A DNA stretch of 64,000 nucleotides from Fervidicoccaceae archaeon (lineage in GTDB: Archaea; Thermoproteota; Thermoprotei_A; Sulfolobales; Fervidicoccaceae): positions 124,001 to 188,000 of the forward strand of contig JAVZVD010000003.1 in NCBI GenBank assembly GCA_038878695.1. The letters run 5' to 3'. Below the pieces are notes generated by a model. It searched no databases. It was not told the origin of the DNA and saw only the letters and a list, made by a program, of their open reading frames with translations. This document shows positions 1 through 8,285 of the stretch, in pieces. The position numbers and the translations under genes were made by a program. The stretch's first letter is position 1. The number at the start of each line of letters is the position of its first letter.

Positions 1-2
1 GC

Positions 3-959
3 TCCACGCCGTCGGAGGGCGGACACGACGCTAACAAATCATACGTAGAAGTGCCTGCCATACTGCCAGAGAAGATACAGGCGAAGCTCAGGAGGAGGAT
101 GCTGGAAATACTAAGGAGCGAGTTCAACGATGAAGTCAAGAAGCAGGTGAAGAGGTACAGGGAGCTAGGGTTCAATAAGTTGGGAGAGGACGGCTCCTGG
201 AACTGCTTCATCATGCCCCCCAGCGGTGAGGGAGAGACAGACCTAGGGATGTGCGGGTTCTGCCCGGCGTGCAACATCCTCGGAGCGATAATAACAGAGA
301 ATGAACACGGGCTTGCATCGACATCGTACGGCATCAAGAGCAGAGTGGTCCACGACATAGCGTTCGCCACGGTTCCCTACGAGAAGTGCGTAGTCGAGTT
401 AACTCATAATAAGGTCGGCGATGGGGTGAGCTACACCGGTAGGAGCTTATACGAGGAGCCTCACATAGTGCCAGGGACCGTCTTCGTAGGTAAGCTCGCG
501 ATGTACGATGTCACGGAGAGGGAGGCGAAGCTAGTGCTACACTCGCTGGCGACGATAAGCAGGATGGGGGGCGGTGAAACGAAGTACGGCTCCGTGCAGG
601 TGATAATCGTTGGGCTGAGAGCGGGCGATAGGGAAACCATTAGCAGCTACGATATAGCTAGACACGTACTGGAGAAAACCGGAGGCGCGCTGGTCGAGCC
701 AGAGGTGGTTGTCAAGGAGGTTGCTAACTACATAAAGGGTAAGGGGTTTGATGTCGTGATCGACGAAAAGGCGGGGATCGACAGCCTAGACACGGTGGCG
801 GCCGTCTCTGACGATGAGATAGCTAAAATATGGGGAGAGGACAACTACTGGTACTCTGACAACGTAGTAAAGTATATCGCTAGAGCAGAGCCCAAGACAG
901 GGAAAGGCGGGAAGAAGGAGAAGAAGTCTAAGGGAAAAGGTAAAGAGGAGGCTCGATGA
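3..959 (+). CDS. csc2: Type I-D CRISPR Cascade backbone protein Csc2 (Cas7), 5' truncated
   Basis: Csc2 is the Cas7-family backbone subunit that polymerises along the crRNA in subtype I-D effector complexes. Visible features are a Cys cluster (C68, C71 and C74, counted from the GTG at 51) and the family-like stretch GETKYGSVQVIIVGL, which matches the conserved Csc2 core. The C-terminus is a Lys/Glu-rich tail. The reading frame stays open to the first base of the window. Known Csc2 proteins carry about 40-50 residues before the Cys cluster that are not covered by a GTG-51 start, so that GTG is probably internal and the gene is cut by the window edge. It overlaps csc1 by ATGA, implying translational coupling. 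Identification is by recalled family resemblance plus locus context. Confidence 0.85.
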   Translation, partial: STPSEGGHDANKSYVEVPAILPEKIQAKLRRRMLEILRSEFNDEVKKQVKRYRELGFNKLGEDGSWNCFIMPPSGEGETDLGMCGFCPACNILGAIITENEHGLASTSYGIKSRVVHDIAFATVPYEKCVVELTHNKVGDGVSYTGRSLYEEPHIVPGTVFVGKLAMYDVTEREAKLVLHSLATISRMGGGETKYGSVQVIIVGLRAGDRETISSYDIARHVLEKTGGALVEPEVVVKEVANYIKGKGFDVVIDEKAGIDSLDTVAAVSDDEIAKIWGEDNYWYSDNVVKYIARAEPKTGKGGKKEKKSKGKGKEEAR

Positions 960-1678
960 TCGCCAACGAGAGGTACAGCGTCGATGAGCTGAGGTTCTAC
1001 GTAGTGGAGTTAGAGCTACACAGCATCATGTGGTTCTCAACCATAGCCCAGCCGCACCTCAAAACCTTCGTCCAGACGCCGCTACCATTGGTGCACAACT
1101 ACCCTCTGGTGCTGGCGCTACAGGGACAAATAGTCGAGGGGTCGTACATTTCTAAGTACAACGAGTACAAGAGGGTTGGACCGCCGTCTACCATGTTCTC
1201 GGAGGCGATGGTTTATGCCTACCCGATGCTACTCGATAGAGTGTTCTACAAGAAGCTTCTGCTGAGCATGTCCGAGTCCGACTACCTGGTCTACAAACAG
1301 CAGACAAGGCTAGCCGTACCTATCATGGCTACGTACAATGCCTTCGCCCCGGGCACGAGAGGTAAAACTGTGGTCGTGGTCCCGAGGGACAGAGGGCTAC
1401 CCAGGGAGCTCTACCTGAGACTCGGGGCAAAGAGGTACGGCGTGTGGAGGACAACCTACGTCCAGGAAGCACGTGTCGAAGCAGTGGACCGCCCCGTAGC
1501 CGTGTCCTCGCCTTTCAACGTAGCCGATGTCCCGCCCGAGACCGTGAGTAGCAGTCTCGTCGTGCTCAAGCACTATGCTGGAGACATAGCCTTATCCGGG
1601 GTCTTCACCAAAGCTCTCGAGATACGCACCAATAGGGAGAGGATCCTCAAGCCCATACCCTTTTTCATCTCCACCTAA
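956..1678 (+). CDS. csc1: Type I-D CRISPR protein Csc1 (Cas5)
   Basis: Csc1 is the Cas5-family subunit that caps the 5' handle of the crRNA in subtype I-D complexes. The 240-residue product has the early IMWFSTIAQPHLKTF segment and an aromatic-rich middle typical of Csc1. The usual length is about 220-260 residues. The ATG overlaps the csc2 stop (ATGA) and cas3 follows 18 bp after its own stop, so all three are likely one transcript. Neighbours on both sides belong to the same subtype, which supports the call. No odd features are visible. Confidence 0.85.
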   Translation: MIANERYSVDELRFYVVELELHSIMWFSTIAQPHLKTFVQTPLPLVHNYPLVLALQGQIVEGSYISKYNEYKRVGPPSTMFSEAMVYAYPMLLDRVFYKKLLLSMSESDYLVYKQQTRLAVPIMATYNAFAPGTRGKTVVVVPRDRGLPRELYLRLGAKRYGVWRTTYVQEARVEAVDRPVAVSSPFNVADVPPETVSSSLVVLKHYAGDIALSGVFTKALEIRTNRERILKPIPFFIST

Positions 1679-1696
1679 TCGTGGAGGCGCTTTTCC

Positions 1697-3895
1697 GTGT
1701 ACGAGCACGAGGTCATGCTCACCCCCGTCTACGTTGAATCGTCCAGCGAGCAACTCGGCGATATAAGAGTTAGAAAGTTTCAGAAAGAGGTAGCCGACGT
1801 CACGGACGGGTTCGTGGTTCTATCCGCCCCCACAGGCTCCGGTAAAACGGCGACGCTCCTAACGGACGGGGAGCGCGGCGTATCGATTGGGCTGTACCCC
1901 AGTAACGAGTTACTGCGTAGCCAGGTGGCGGGGTTGCACAACTTCATCGTGAACCACATCGGGATGCAACCAAAGGAAACGCTGCTCTACGACTACTGCA
2001 GGACCGGAGCTGTTCCTGAAAACTACGTCCCGATGAACATCTACGTGTCTGACAGAAGCGTTGACCTGTTCGGCAGACGAGTCAGCAAGGTATATATTGT
2101 CGGGATGAGCGGGGACGTGGTCAAGGCGGTAGCCGACCGCGGCAAGCTCGACGTACTGATAGAGGCCTCGGACAGGCTGGCGAGCATAAGTGAAGACGGA
2201 TACGTCGTCGTCCTAGCCACCCCGGATACCTTCTTCCTGCTCACACTCTACGCTTACCGCAACATCGACCTCGCAGGCAGGCTCATCCACCACGTTCTAC
2301 TTAGAGGAGAGCTACCGCGTAGCTACGAAGAGTTCGACGAGCTAATGAGGAGGCTGGGCATGAGTAGAGCCGAGCTCGAGAAGATGGTCAGAGCCTTCCT
2401 CCCCTGCAGAAGGTCGTCGCTGTTCATCGACGAATACCACCTGTACGGCTACTATGAGCTGTCGTCGTTCAAGGCTCTACTCTACACGCTGACCACCGTG
2501 CGCGGATGGAGCGGGAGGGTAATCCTATCGTCGGCCACACCCAGCACGGACTTCCAGGAGGAGCTAGCAAAAGAGGTGGGTATGGCGCCTGTTCACCGTA
2601 TCGATGGGCTCAGGTACGTTAAGGAGAGAGGGGATGCGGACGAGCTGGTCAGAGGACCAATTAAGCTGGTCTTCGCGGAGGTGGGCGAAGATGGGGGAAA
2701 CCAGATCGCTAGGCTCTACGGTGCGAGCAGGCGAGCCTACGAACTGATATCGACGCCGAGGTTCAGGAAGTTCGTAGAGAAGCTTAAAGAGGGTCGCGGC
2801 AAGGGGGCGGTCATACTCGAAAAGGTATCACACGCAGAGGTCTTTGCGGAGAAGCTGTACAGCGAAACCGGGGTTAAGCCGATATGTCTGTACTCGATGC
2901 CACGTGAAGACGTATGCGAGGAGGTGCCTGCATACGAAGTTAGCGGAAGCCTACTCGTGGTCGGAACCGGCGCTAAAATAGGGCAGGGCGTCGAGTTCCC
3001 GGGAGTCTCCTTTGGTGTGGTGGCTAGAGTCTCGGCTGTAGACTTCCTTCAGTCGATCAGTAGGGTAGGTAGGAGGCTTAGAGAGGAGAGCACGGTTCTC
3101 GTGCCAATGGCAGAGAAGGAGCTTGAGGGCGTAGCGGAGGACAGCGTTTTCGCGAAGAAGAAGGTGAGCTACTATGAGCTAGCCGAGTGGGCTGAGAAGA
3201 CAGGGAAACCGCTCATGAGGAAGATACCGACAGGCTACGAAACGGTGTACCGTGGAATAATATCCGTGAGGGAGAGCGTGTTGAAGCTCATCGGGTTAGC
3301 CCTCCACTTCAGACTCTCGGGCGCAAGATACGGAGATATAGCGAGCCACGCCGAAAAACTACGCACCTCACTACAGAACCTGAGAATCATTGCGGCCCCG
3401 GACCACGTGGGCACCCTGCTGATGTTCAGGTCCTCCGGTCCGAGCGTAACCTACTGCCGCGAGATCCAGGGCGAGGTTAAGTGCTATAGCAGAGGCGAGG
3501 ACCTCGGGACACTAATAAGGAACTATGAGGTCACGGCTTACAACGGGTACCCGCTTATCAAGAGCATCGGCAGAAGCGAGATAAGGATCAAGTGCAATGG
3601 GGATAGGGCTGACGATTTGAGACGCTTCGTTGAGAGAGGAGAAGAGAGGATGACGCCGAAGGCCCCGATAATCATCGACTGGCTCACGCTCAGAGACCTG
3701 TTCCAATGCCGCCTCGCGGTCTACAACGGTCCCGGAGAGCCTGAAGAGCTGGGGCGCCTCAGCAGGGAGCTGGAGAACCAGCTATTCCTTATTCCAAGCA
3801 CTACGAGCGACGACCTCGGTGAATACATTTACAGAGCTGGGAAGGGGTTGAGGGTTAAGCTGAACAAGGGCTCTATCATCCTGCTCTACTTATAG
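1697..3895 (+). CDS. cas3: Type I-D Cas3 helicase (Cas3', no HD domain)
   Basis: Superfamily-2 helicase that unwinds target DNA after recruitment by the I-D effector. The 732-residue product shows Walker A APTGSGKT (residues 44-51), a Walker B variant DEYH (about 245-248), motif III SSATPS (about 277-282) and motif VI QSISRVGRR (about 451-459). No HD nuclease domain is visible. This is expected, because in subtype I-D the HD nuclease is on Cas10d (Csc3), which should lie upstream of this window. It starts at GTG after a GGAGG Shine-Dalgarno and is followed 13 bp later by cas2. The C-terminal 250 residues are not recognised beyond being typical of this family. Confidence 0.9.
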   Translation: MYEHEVMLTPVYVESSSEQLGDIRVRKFQKEVADVTDGFVVLSAPTGSGKTATLLTDGERGVSIGLYPSNELLRSQVAGLHNFIVNHIGMQPKETLLYDYCRTGAVPENYVPMNIYVSDRSVDLFGRRVSKVYIVGMSGDVVKAVADRGKLDVLIEASDRLASISEDGYVVVLATPDTFFLLTLYAYRNIDLAGRLIHHVLLRGELPRSYEEFDELMRRLGMSRAELEKMVRAFLPCRRSSLFIDEYHLYGYYELSSFKALLYTLTTVRGWSGRVILSSATPSTDFQEELAKEVGMAPVHRIDGLRYVKERGDADELVRGPIKLVFAEVGEDGGNQIARLYGASRRAYELISTPRFRKFVEKLKEGRGKGAVILEKVSHAEVFAEKLYSETGVKPICLYSMPREDVCEEVPAYEVSGSLLVVGTGAKIGQGVEFPGVSFGVVARVSAVDFLQSISRVGRRLREESTVLVPMAEKELEGVAEDSVFAKKKVSYYELAEWAEKTGKPLMRKIPTGYETVYRGIISVRESVLKLIGLALHFRLSGARYGDIASHAEKLRTSLQNLRIIAAPDHVGTLLMFRSSGPSVTYCREIQGEVKCYSRGEDLGTLIRNYEVTAYNGYPLIKSIGRSEIRIKCNGDRADDLRRFVERGEERMTPKAPIIIDWLTLRDLFQCRLAVYNGPGEPEELGRLSRELENQLFLIPSTTSDDLGEYIYRAGKGLRVKLNKGSIILLYL

Positions 3896-3908
3896 AGCGA
3901 GTGATAGG

Positions 3909-4190
3909 ATGTATGTCATCGTCGCCTTTGACGTCTCGGACGAACGCGTGCGGGGACGCCTACGCAGGTTCCTCAGGTTTCTCGGTCTATCGATGGTCAA
4001 TAGAAGCGTCTACGCCGGCGTCGGGGGACAAAGCATCGTGGAAAAAATTCGGGAGAAAGCTGGAGAGCTCGTTGGAGAACGCGATAGCGTGTTTATCGTC
4101 CTTGTACAGGAGCAGGAGTACATGCGGGCTGTTCTATGCACCAAGGTGGATTGCAAGAGGGTTGAGGACATCTCCTTCGAGGTCGTCTAG
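3909..4190 (+). CDS. cas2: CRISPR adaptation protein Cas2
   Basis: Cas2 is the dimeric structural core of the Cas1-Cas2 spacer integrase. The 93-residue product has the ferredoxin-like start MYVIVAFDVSDERVR with the conserved Asp at position 8, and the VNRSVYAG strand seen in Cas2 proteins. Length is normal for the family. It sits between cas3 and cas4 in the expected I-D order. The ATG at 3909 is preceded by a short purine-rich stretch. A longer overlapping frame from 3901 is only the upstream extension of the cas4 frame and is not coding in this part. Confidence 0.9.
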   Translation: MYVIVAFDVSDERVRGRLRRFLRFLGLSMVNRSVYAGVGGQSIVEKIREKAGELVGERDSVFIVLVQEQEYMRAVLCTKVDCKRVEDISFEVV

Positions 4191-4212
4191 CGTAGCGCAC
4201 CTCTCAGCCACG

Positions 4213-4809
4213 ATGCTCTCGTGGATGGCTAAGTGCCCTCTTGCTAAGAACATCGTGCTTTCATCGGCTGGCTCGCTCTCGTACACGACGCCTCACACGG
4301 TTGAAGAGATGAAGGGTAAGCACGACGAGCTAGTGAAAGTCTTAAGGAACGCTCTCGGCAACGCCTTCTTCTCGAAGCGTGTAAAGGCTCTCGAGCTAGA
4401 GCGGATGAAGCTGTGTCTCACGCTAACGCTGAAGGACTCCACCTACACGGTATGCGGGGTCCCCGACCTAATGTACCTCCTCTACGGCACAGAGCTAGAC
4501 GATCTAATCTTGGTTGTCGAGGCAACGCTCTCCCCCAGCACACGACACCTAATCTACGGAGAGATGCTGTTCTACTCCATAGCCGCATACATCTACTACG
4601 GTTGCAGAGTGGTGGGGCTAGTCGTTAACCCCAGACACGTCTACCTCGTTTCATTCAGAGAAAACGCCGTTAATCGCTTCAGAAGGCTTTTCTCGAGACT
4701 GAAGCACGAGAAAGCAGTAGAGCTATCTGAAAACAGGAGGGCGGAGCATCCGTGGATTTGTAGCTTGTGTGATTTAAAGCATTCATGCCCTCTAGGGAGT
4801 GAGGCTTGA
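4213..4809 (+). CDS. cas4: Cas4-family nuclease/adaptation protein, atypical active site
   Basis: Cas4 trims and selects prespacers with the correct PAM end. The product (about 198 residues from ATG 4213) carries the C-terminal cluster CSLCDLKHSC and an N-terminal Cys (MAKC), the four ligands expected for a 4Fe-4S cluster. The RecB-like nuclease motif II is seen as GVPDLMY. Motif III, normally Glu/Asp-x-Lys, reads VVEATLS, so the catalytic Lys is absent. ATG 4225 or TTG 4162 are alternative starts; the frame before 4162 overlaps cas2 and is not Cas4-like. It overlaps cas1 by TTGA. Confidence 0.8.
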   Translation: MLSWMAKCPLAKNIVLSSAGSLSYTTPHTVEEMKGKHDELVKVLRNALGNAFFSKRVKALELERMKLCLTLTLKDSTYTVCGVPDLMYLLYGTELDDLILVVEATLSPSTRHLIYGEMLFYSIAAYIYYGCRVVGLVVNPRHVYLVSFRENAVNRFRRLFSRLKHEKAVELSENRRAEHPWICSLCDLKHSCPLGSEA

Positions 4810-5780
4810 GAACGATCTTTATTAAGAACGCTGAGCTCGTGACCAGGAAAAGCCGTAGTAGCTTGATCATACATCGAAAAGACGGTACCTACAGAGAGGT
4901 GAATATTAGAGACATAGAGGCTGTTGTGGTCCTAGGAGCTACCACTAGAATAGACTGCGGAGTAGTTTCTCTACTCTCTAGGTATAACATTCCTTTGTCA
5001 ATAGTCAATAAGTTGGGTGTCTCCATTCTAACAGTTCCAGTAGTGACACTTTATAGTGAAACAAGACGTGCTCAGTACTCTTTGAGCGATGATGAGAAAG
5101 CTGAAATCATGCTGGAGATTCTGAAGGCTAAGTTCAGAGGCTTATCAAACATACTCAAATACCACGAGAAGAGCGCTCCGGAGGCGGATCTCGAGGAAGC
5201 AGTAGCGAAGAGAGACCTACTGCGCTGGGAGGCGACTGCGAGCCGCAGGTACTGGCAGCTAATGATAGACCTCATACCGAGTAACATACTCAACGAGCTT
5301 GAGAATAAGTACGAGTTTCAGGGTAGGAATCCACGCGCGAAAGACCCGTTTAATCAGTCCATATCGGCTCTGTACGCGGTTCTCTACTCCTTAAGCACTA
5401 GAGCGCTCCTCGCCAGCGGACTAGACCCCACATACGGGCTACATCATAAGACAAGGTACTCCGTCCCACTCGTCTACGACTATACCGAGATGTATAAACC
5501 GATAGCTGTGCACGCTGTGATCAGAGTACTTAGGAAGGCGGAGAAACTCCCAGTGTTAGATGAAGGCGGCTACTTAACTAAGGAATCCCTGAGCGTGATG
5601 TCGAAAGAACTATTCAATATACTGAATGCGAGAGTACGGGGAACGAGGATTACGCCGCATAGAGCTATCTACATCAACGCGATTAAACTCGCAACGAGAA
5701 TAAGGACAGGAAGCAGACAAGTACGCTACACTTACACGTACAACCCGAAAAAGATACTATACCATAACAGCAATAGATAG
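4806..5780 (+). CDS. cas1: CRISPR-associated endonuclease/integrase Cas1
   Basis: Cas1 is the metal-dependent integrase that inserts spacers at the leader end of the array. The 324-residue product has an N-terminal beta domain and a C-terminal helical catalytic domain. Candidate metal ligands are Glu in RWEATASRRYW, His in YGLHHKTRYS and Asp in LVYDYTEMYKP. The start is TTG, overlapping the cas4 stop (TTGA). The stop is 119 bp before the first CRISPR repeat, so the gene reads into the leader in the same orientation as the array. Codon use becomes more A/T-rich here than in csc1-cas3. Confidence 0.93.
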   Translation: MRTIFIKNAELVTRKSRSSLIIHRKDGTYREVNIRDIEAVVVLGATTRIDCGVVSLLSRYNIPLSIVNKLGVSILTVPVVTLYSETRRAQYSLSDDEKAEIMLEILKAKFRGLSNILKYHEKSAPEADLEEAVAKRDLLRWEATASRRYWQLMIDLIPSNILNELENKYEFQGRNPRAKDPFNQSISALYAVLYSLSTRALLASGLDPTYGLHHKTRYSVPLVYDYTEMYKPIAVHAVIRVLRKAEKLPVLDEGGYLTKESLSVMSKELFNILNARVRGTRITPHRAIYINAIKLATRIRTGSRQVRYTYTYNPKKILYHNSNR

Positions 5781-5899
5781 ACAACGGAGGTGAGCTACTC
5801 GCGTCGATTCTCGTGGGCGGGGCTCGCCCTCTCGCCCGAACCTCTATAAACCTTGGGTGAGAACGGGAGAGTAGATGAAAAGCGCCACGCGAGAGACCT
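5781..5899 (+). promoter_or_regulatory. CRISPR leader with TATA box
   Basis: Non-coding stretch between the cas1 stop and the first repeat. TATAAA at 5845-5850 sits about 50 bp before the first repeat, which would place transcription initiation near 5872-5878, shortly upstream of the array. The repeats end in CTAAAAG, and in crenarchaeal arrays that end forms the 8-nt 5' handle of mature crRNA. Transcription of the array to the right is therefore expected, and this side is the leader and integration end. Confidence 0.7.
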
Positions 5900-6952
5900 C
5901 GCAAAATAACAAAGAACTAAAAGCGCAACGTTAAGATAGTCTGTGCGGGGAACCCCCCGGCGCAAAATAACAAAGAACTAAAAGAGAATGATCTATGTGA
6001 CTTGCCCGAGCTGTCGCAAACGCAAAATAACAAAGAACTAAAAGATCATTGCCCGAGGATCCTCTCCCTCAGTCGAGAGACGCAAAATAACAAAGAACTA
6101 AAAGAGGAGATGGTCGGAGTGACCCCCATCGACTACGTAGTCGCAAAATAACAAAGAACTAAAAGTGCCTTGAAATACTTCCGGCAGCTCGGGCAGGTCA
6201 CGTCGCAAAATAACAAAGAACTAAAAGCTCAGCGTCAGCAAGATCAAATCGACGTCGCTAACTCTCGCAAAATAACAAAGAACTAAAAGCTAGGGAGGAT
6301 CACCTCCGCCTGGCCCGGGGGCCGCGCAAAATAACAAAGAACTAAAAGATGCTGATAGCACGGCATGGACGTGCTCCAGCTCCGGCGCAAAATAACAAAG
6401 AACTAAAAGTGGAGATCAAGAGGGCTCTCGAGGAGGGCAAGGATACGCAAAATAACAAAGAACTAAAAGCCCCTTATTCTTGTTTTTGAGGTTAATAAAC
6501 TTTTCCGCAAAATAACAAAGAACTAAAAGATAACGTTACTAGTTGGGCGGCTAGGTCGTTTACTCCGCAAAATAACAAAGAACTAAAAGAGAGCGCTCTC
6601 GGCCCCGAAGTGGTTGAGAGGATGACGCAAAATAACAAAGAACTAAAAGAGTTCGCGGGCGAACTCGAAGTGAGCTTCGAGGACTCGCAAAATAACAAAG
6701 AACTAAAAGCAGGGTAGGTTCCAGGGAGACAGAGTCGTAACGGGAGTCGCAAAATAACAAAGAACTAAAAGAGTTCGAACTCCCCCCACCGGGGGACCTG
6801 GACTTGGGCGCAAAATAACAAAGAACTAAAAGATCTTCTCGTCGCTACCATCGAGGTCTACCACGAACGCAAAATAACAAAGAACTAAAAGTATTATTCC
6901 CCCGCTTTATATTATTATGTGTACAAGTCGCAAAATAACAAAGAACTAAAAG
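5900..6952 (+). CRISPR. CRISPR array 1: 18 identical 24-bp repeats, 17 spacers
   Basis: Repeats begin CGCAAAATAACAAAG and end AACTAAAAG (24 bp). They start at 5900, 5961, 6021, 6081, 6142, 6204, 6266, 6325, 6386, 6446, 6506, 6566, 6626, 6686, 6748, 6809, 6868 and 6929. All copies read as identical, including the last one, so no decayed terminal repeat marks the distal end. Spacers are 35-38 bp. The array directly follows the I-D cas1 gene and its leader, so it is most likely served by this adaptation set. Predicted crRNA 5' handle is ACTAAAAG. Confidence 0.98.
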
Positions 6953-7095
6953 ATGGGGCTTGCGCGGAGAATCGCGAAGCAATCAGAAAAGACTGAAAGC
7001 GTTGGAGCGTGTATCTTGAGCCTCTCCCTGAAGCAGGTTACACCTCTTACGCCCTCGAAGAACTTCTCGAGAGTTCTCTCAACTTCCTCGCTCAC
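6946..7095 (-). CDS. Possible small or truncated ORF reading through a CRISPR repeat
   Basis: From GTG at 7095, preceded by GGGAGG six bases upstream, a 49-codon frame reads VSEEVERTLEKFFEGVRG and continues through the lone family-2 repeat. It stops in the last array-1 repeat. The first 32 residues have the charged, helix-forming composition of a real protein; the remainder is merely repeat and spacer DNA. It follows the two minus-strand genes to its right with a 41-bp gap, so it may be the surviving 5' end of a third gene of that block. A chance frame is also possible. Confidence 0.25.
   Translation of the reverse strand: MSEEVERTLEKFFEGVRGVTCFRERLKIHAPTLSVFSDCFAILRASPIF
6976..6999 (+). CRISPR. 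Isolated repeat of the second CRISPR family
   Basis: A single 24-bp repeat starting GAAGCAATCAG and ending GACTGAAAG. It is identical to the repeats of array 2 at 8286-8613 and lies in the same orientation. It is only 23 bp from the last array-1 repeat, a gap shorter than any spacer in either array. On its other side 1286 bp of gene-bearing DNA separate it from the next copy. Confidence 0.9.
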
Positions 7096-7136
7096 CGAGA
7101 CCCTCCCCGAGCGGGGTGTACTTTAATTAAGAAGTA

Positions 7137-7583
7137 TTACGACTGCCCTGCGGTGCTGCTTTGATCGATGTCTTCGTCCATCTGGTAGCTGTCCAGCAGC
7201 GGCGACTTAACGCGTATCCCGTGCTCATCGAGGAACCTCTTGGCTATCTTCCCCTCTCTGATCACGTGCTCGAGATAAGCTATGTCCTCCGGCGTCAGCT
7301 TATCCCCCTCCTCCTTCATTATCCTTATAGCTGCCTCAGCGCTCCTAACGGCTGCAGTGTACAGCCCAGCTATGAACGGCCCCACTCTGCCCTCACCCTT
7401 CGTCGCAACGTTGTCCGTTGGTATCCCATGTATCATCTGCTTTCTCCCGACCTTGAACCAGAGGTCCACGAGGGTCTTTATCGCGTCGTCGAACGTCAGG
7501 CGCTTACCGCAGTCCGCGGTGAGCTCTCCGAGGACCCTGGCGAGCGCCTTGTACGTCTCATCCTTAAGCTTAATGGTCTTCAT
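7137..7583 (-). CDS. Ribbon-helix-helix (VapB/CopG-like) protein
   Basis: The 148-residue product begins MKTIKLKDETYKALARVLG followed by a predicted helix-turn-helix-length segment (to about residue 42). This is the pattern of archaeal VapB/CopG-type ribbon-helix-helix DNA-binding domains. The remaining 100 residues (helical, then a polar tail) are not recognised. No PIN-domain toxin lies beside it; the upstream partner is the acidic protein at 7650-8243, 66 bp away. The ATG has GGTGGTGG just upstream and a TTTTTAAA stretch at about 7595-7602. The gene lies between two identical CRISPR repeats, so it may be part of a transferred cassette. Function beyond likely DNA binding is unknown. Confidence 0.6.
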   Translation of the reverse strand: MKTIKLKDETYKALARVLGELTADCGKRLTFDDAIKTLVDLWFKVGRKQMIHGIPTDNVATKGEGRVGPFIAGLYTAAVRSAEAAIRIMKEEGDKLTPEDIAYLEHVIREGKIAKRFLDEHGIRVKSPLLDSYQMDEDIDQSSTAGQS

Positions 7584-7649
7584 TCCACCACCAGGTTTAA
7601 AAAGTGGAAAGAGGGGAAAAAAGGCGTTTGGGTTCGGAGCTAGCGGCGG

Positions 7650-8243
7650 TCATCCGTAGTCGTCCATGTACGAGTAGAACTCCACTTCGCGATTGCAGCG
7701 CTCGCACGCGAGCTTGTACTCCCAGCTCTCGGCGTTCTCGCGTTTTGGCACCGCTCGCCAGTAGCCCGGCAGATCGTCGTCCTCTTCAACTTCTCCCTCC
7801 GAGTCGTCGTCAGATGCTACTCGGAGCTCGCCGCGGTCGATGTAAACGGTTGTGCAGCCGCAGGACGCCCTCACGCTGCACATCGCGTCGTAGAAGTCGT
7901 ATTCGTCGACCGCCAGCTTGAAGAACCGGGGCTTCGTGTACCCGCCGCGCACGTCGCATCCGTTGTGCACCTGCAGCATCACGTAGTAGTCATCGCCAAC
8001 CTTGAATGTTATTCCCTGTAGAACCTGCGACAGCAGGTTGCACTCGAAGTTGTAGGTGTTCCAGTGCCCCAGCACCTCGTATCCGTACTTCTCCCCGAGG
8101 ACTTCGTCAGCGAATTCCTGCATTAGTGTGAACCACGATCCGTCCCTGCTTTCCGCAAACTTGTAGAACTCCTTTTCAAGCTCCTCACACATCTCGTCCC
8201 TGTCGAGTGCCCAGGTCAGGAAGTGGAAGACGCTTATCTCCAC
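7650..8243 (-). CDS. Hypothetical acidic protein with Cys pairs, between CRISPR repeats
   Basis: Not recognised. The 197-residue product is rich in Asp, Glu, Tyr and Cys, with an Asp/Glu run around residues 145-156. A CGC pair lies at mid-protein and CERC near the C-terminus, so a small metal site is possible. No signal peptide or membrane segment is seen. The GTG start at 8243 is preceded by GGAAGGATGG. It is the first gene of the minus-strand pair lodged between family-2 CRISPR repeats at 6976 and 8286. High acidity and this location would fit a virus- or plasmid-derived protein, for example a DNA-mimic inhibitor, but that is speculation from composition only. Confidence 0.55.
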   Translation of the reverse strand: MEISVFHFLTWALDRDEMCEELEKEFYKFAESRDGSWFTLMQEFADEVLGEKYGYEVLGHWNTYNFECNLLSQVLQGITFKVGDDYYVMLQVHNGCDVRGGYTKPRFFKLAVDEYDFYDAMCSVRASCGCTTVYIDRGELRVASDDDSEGEVEEDDDLPGYWRAVPKRENAESWEYKLACERCNREVEFYSYMDDYG

Positions 8244-8285
8244 ATCTATCCATCCATCCTTCCACGCGGTTACCTCGACCGACGG

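Noticed and set aside
3901-4212. Long upstream extension of the cas4 frame
   Set aside because: It overlaps cas2 entirely and has Ser/Arg-rich shadow composition; Cas4-like sequence begins only near 4213.
6492-6760. Minus-strand frames of 66-86 codons across CRISPR array 1
   Set aside because: They translate the repeats (periodic SFSSLLFC units) and are not genes.
7066-7130. Target-site duplication or terminal inverted repeat for the cassette inside the CRISPR region
   Set aside because: No matching direct or inverted sequence was seen near 7000 and 8285 apart from the CRISPR repeats themselves.
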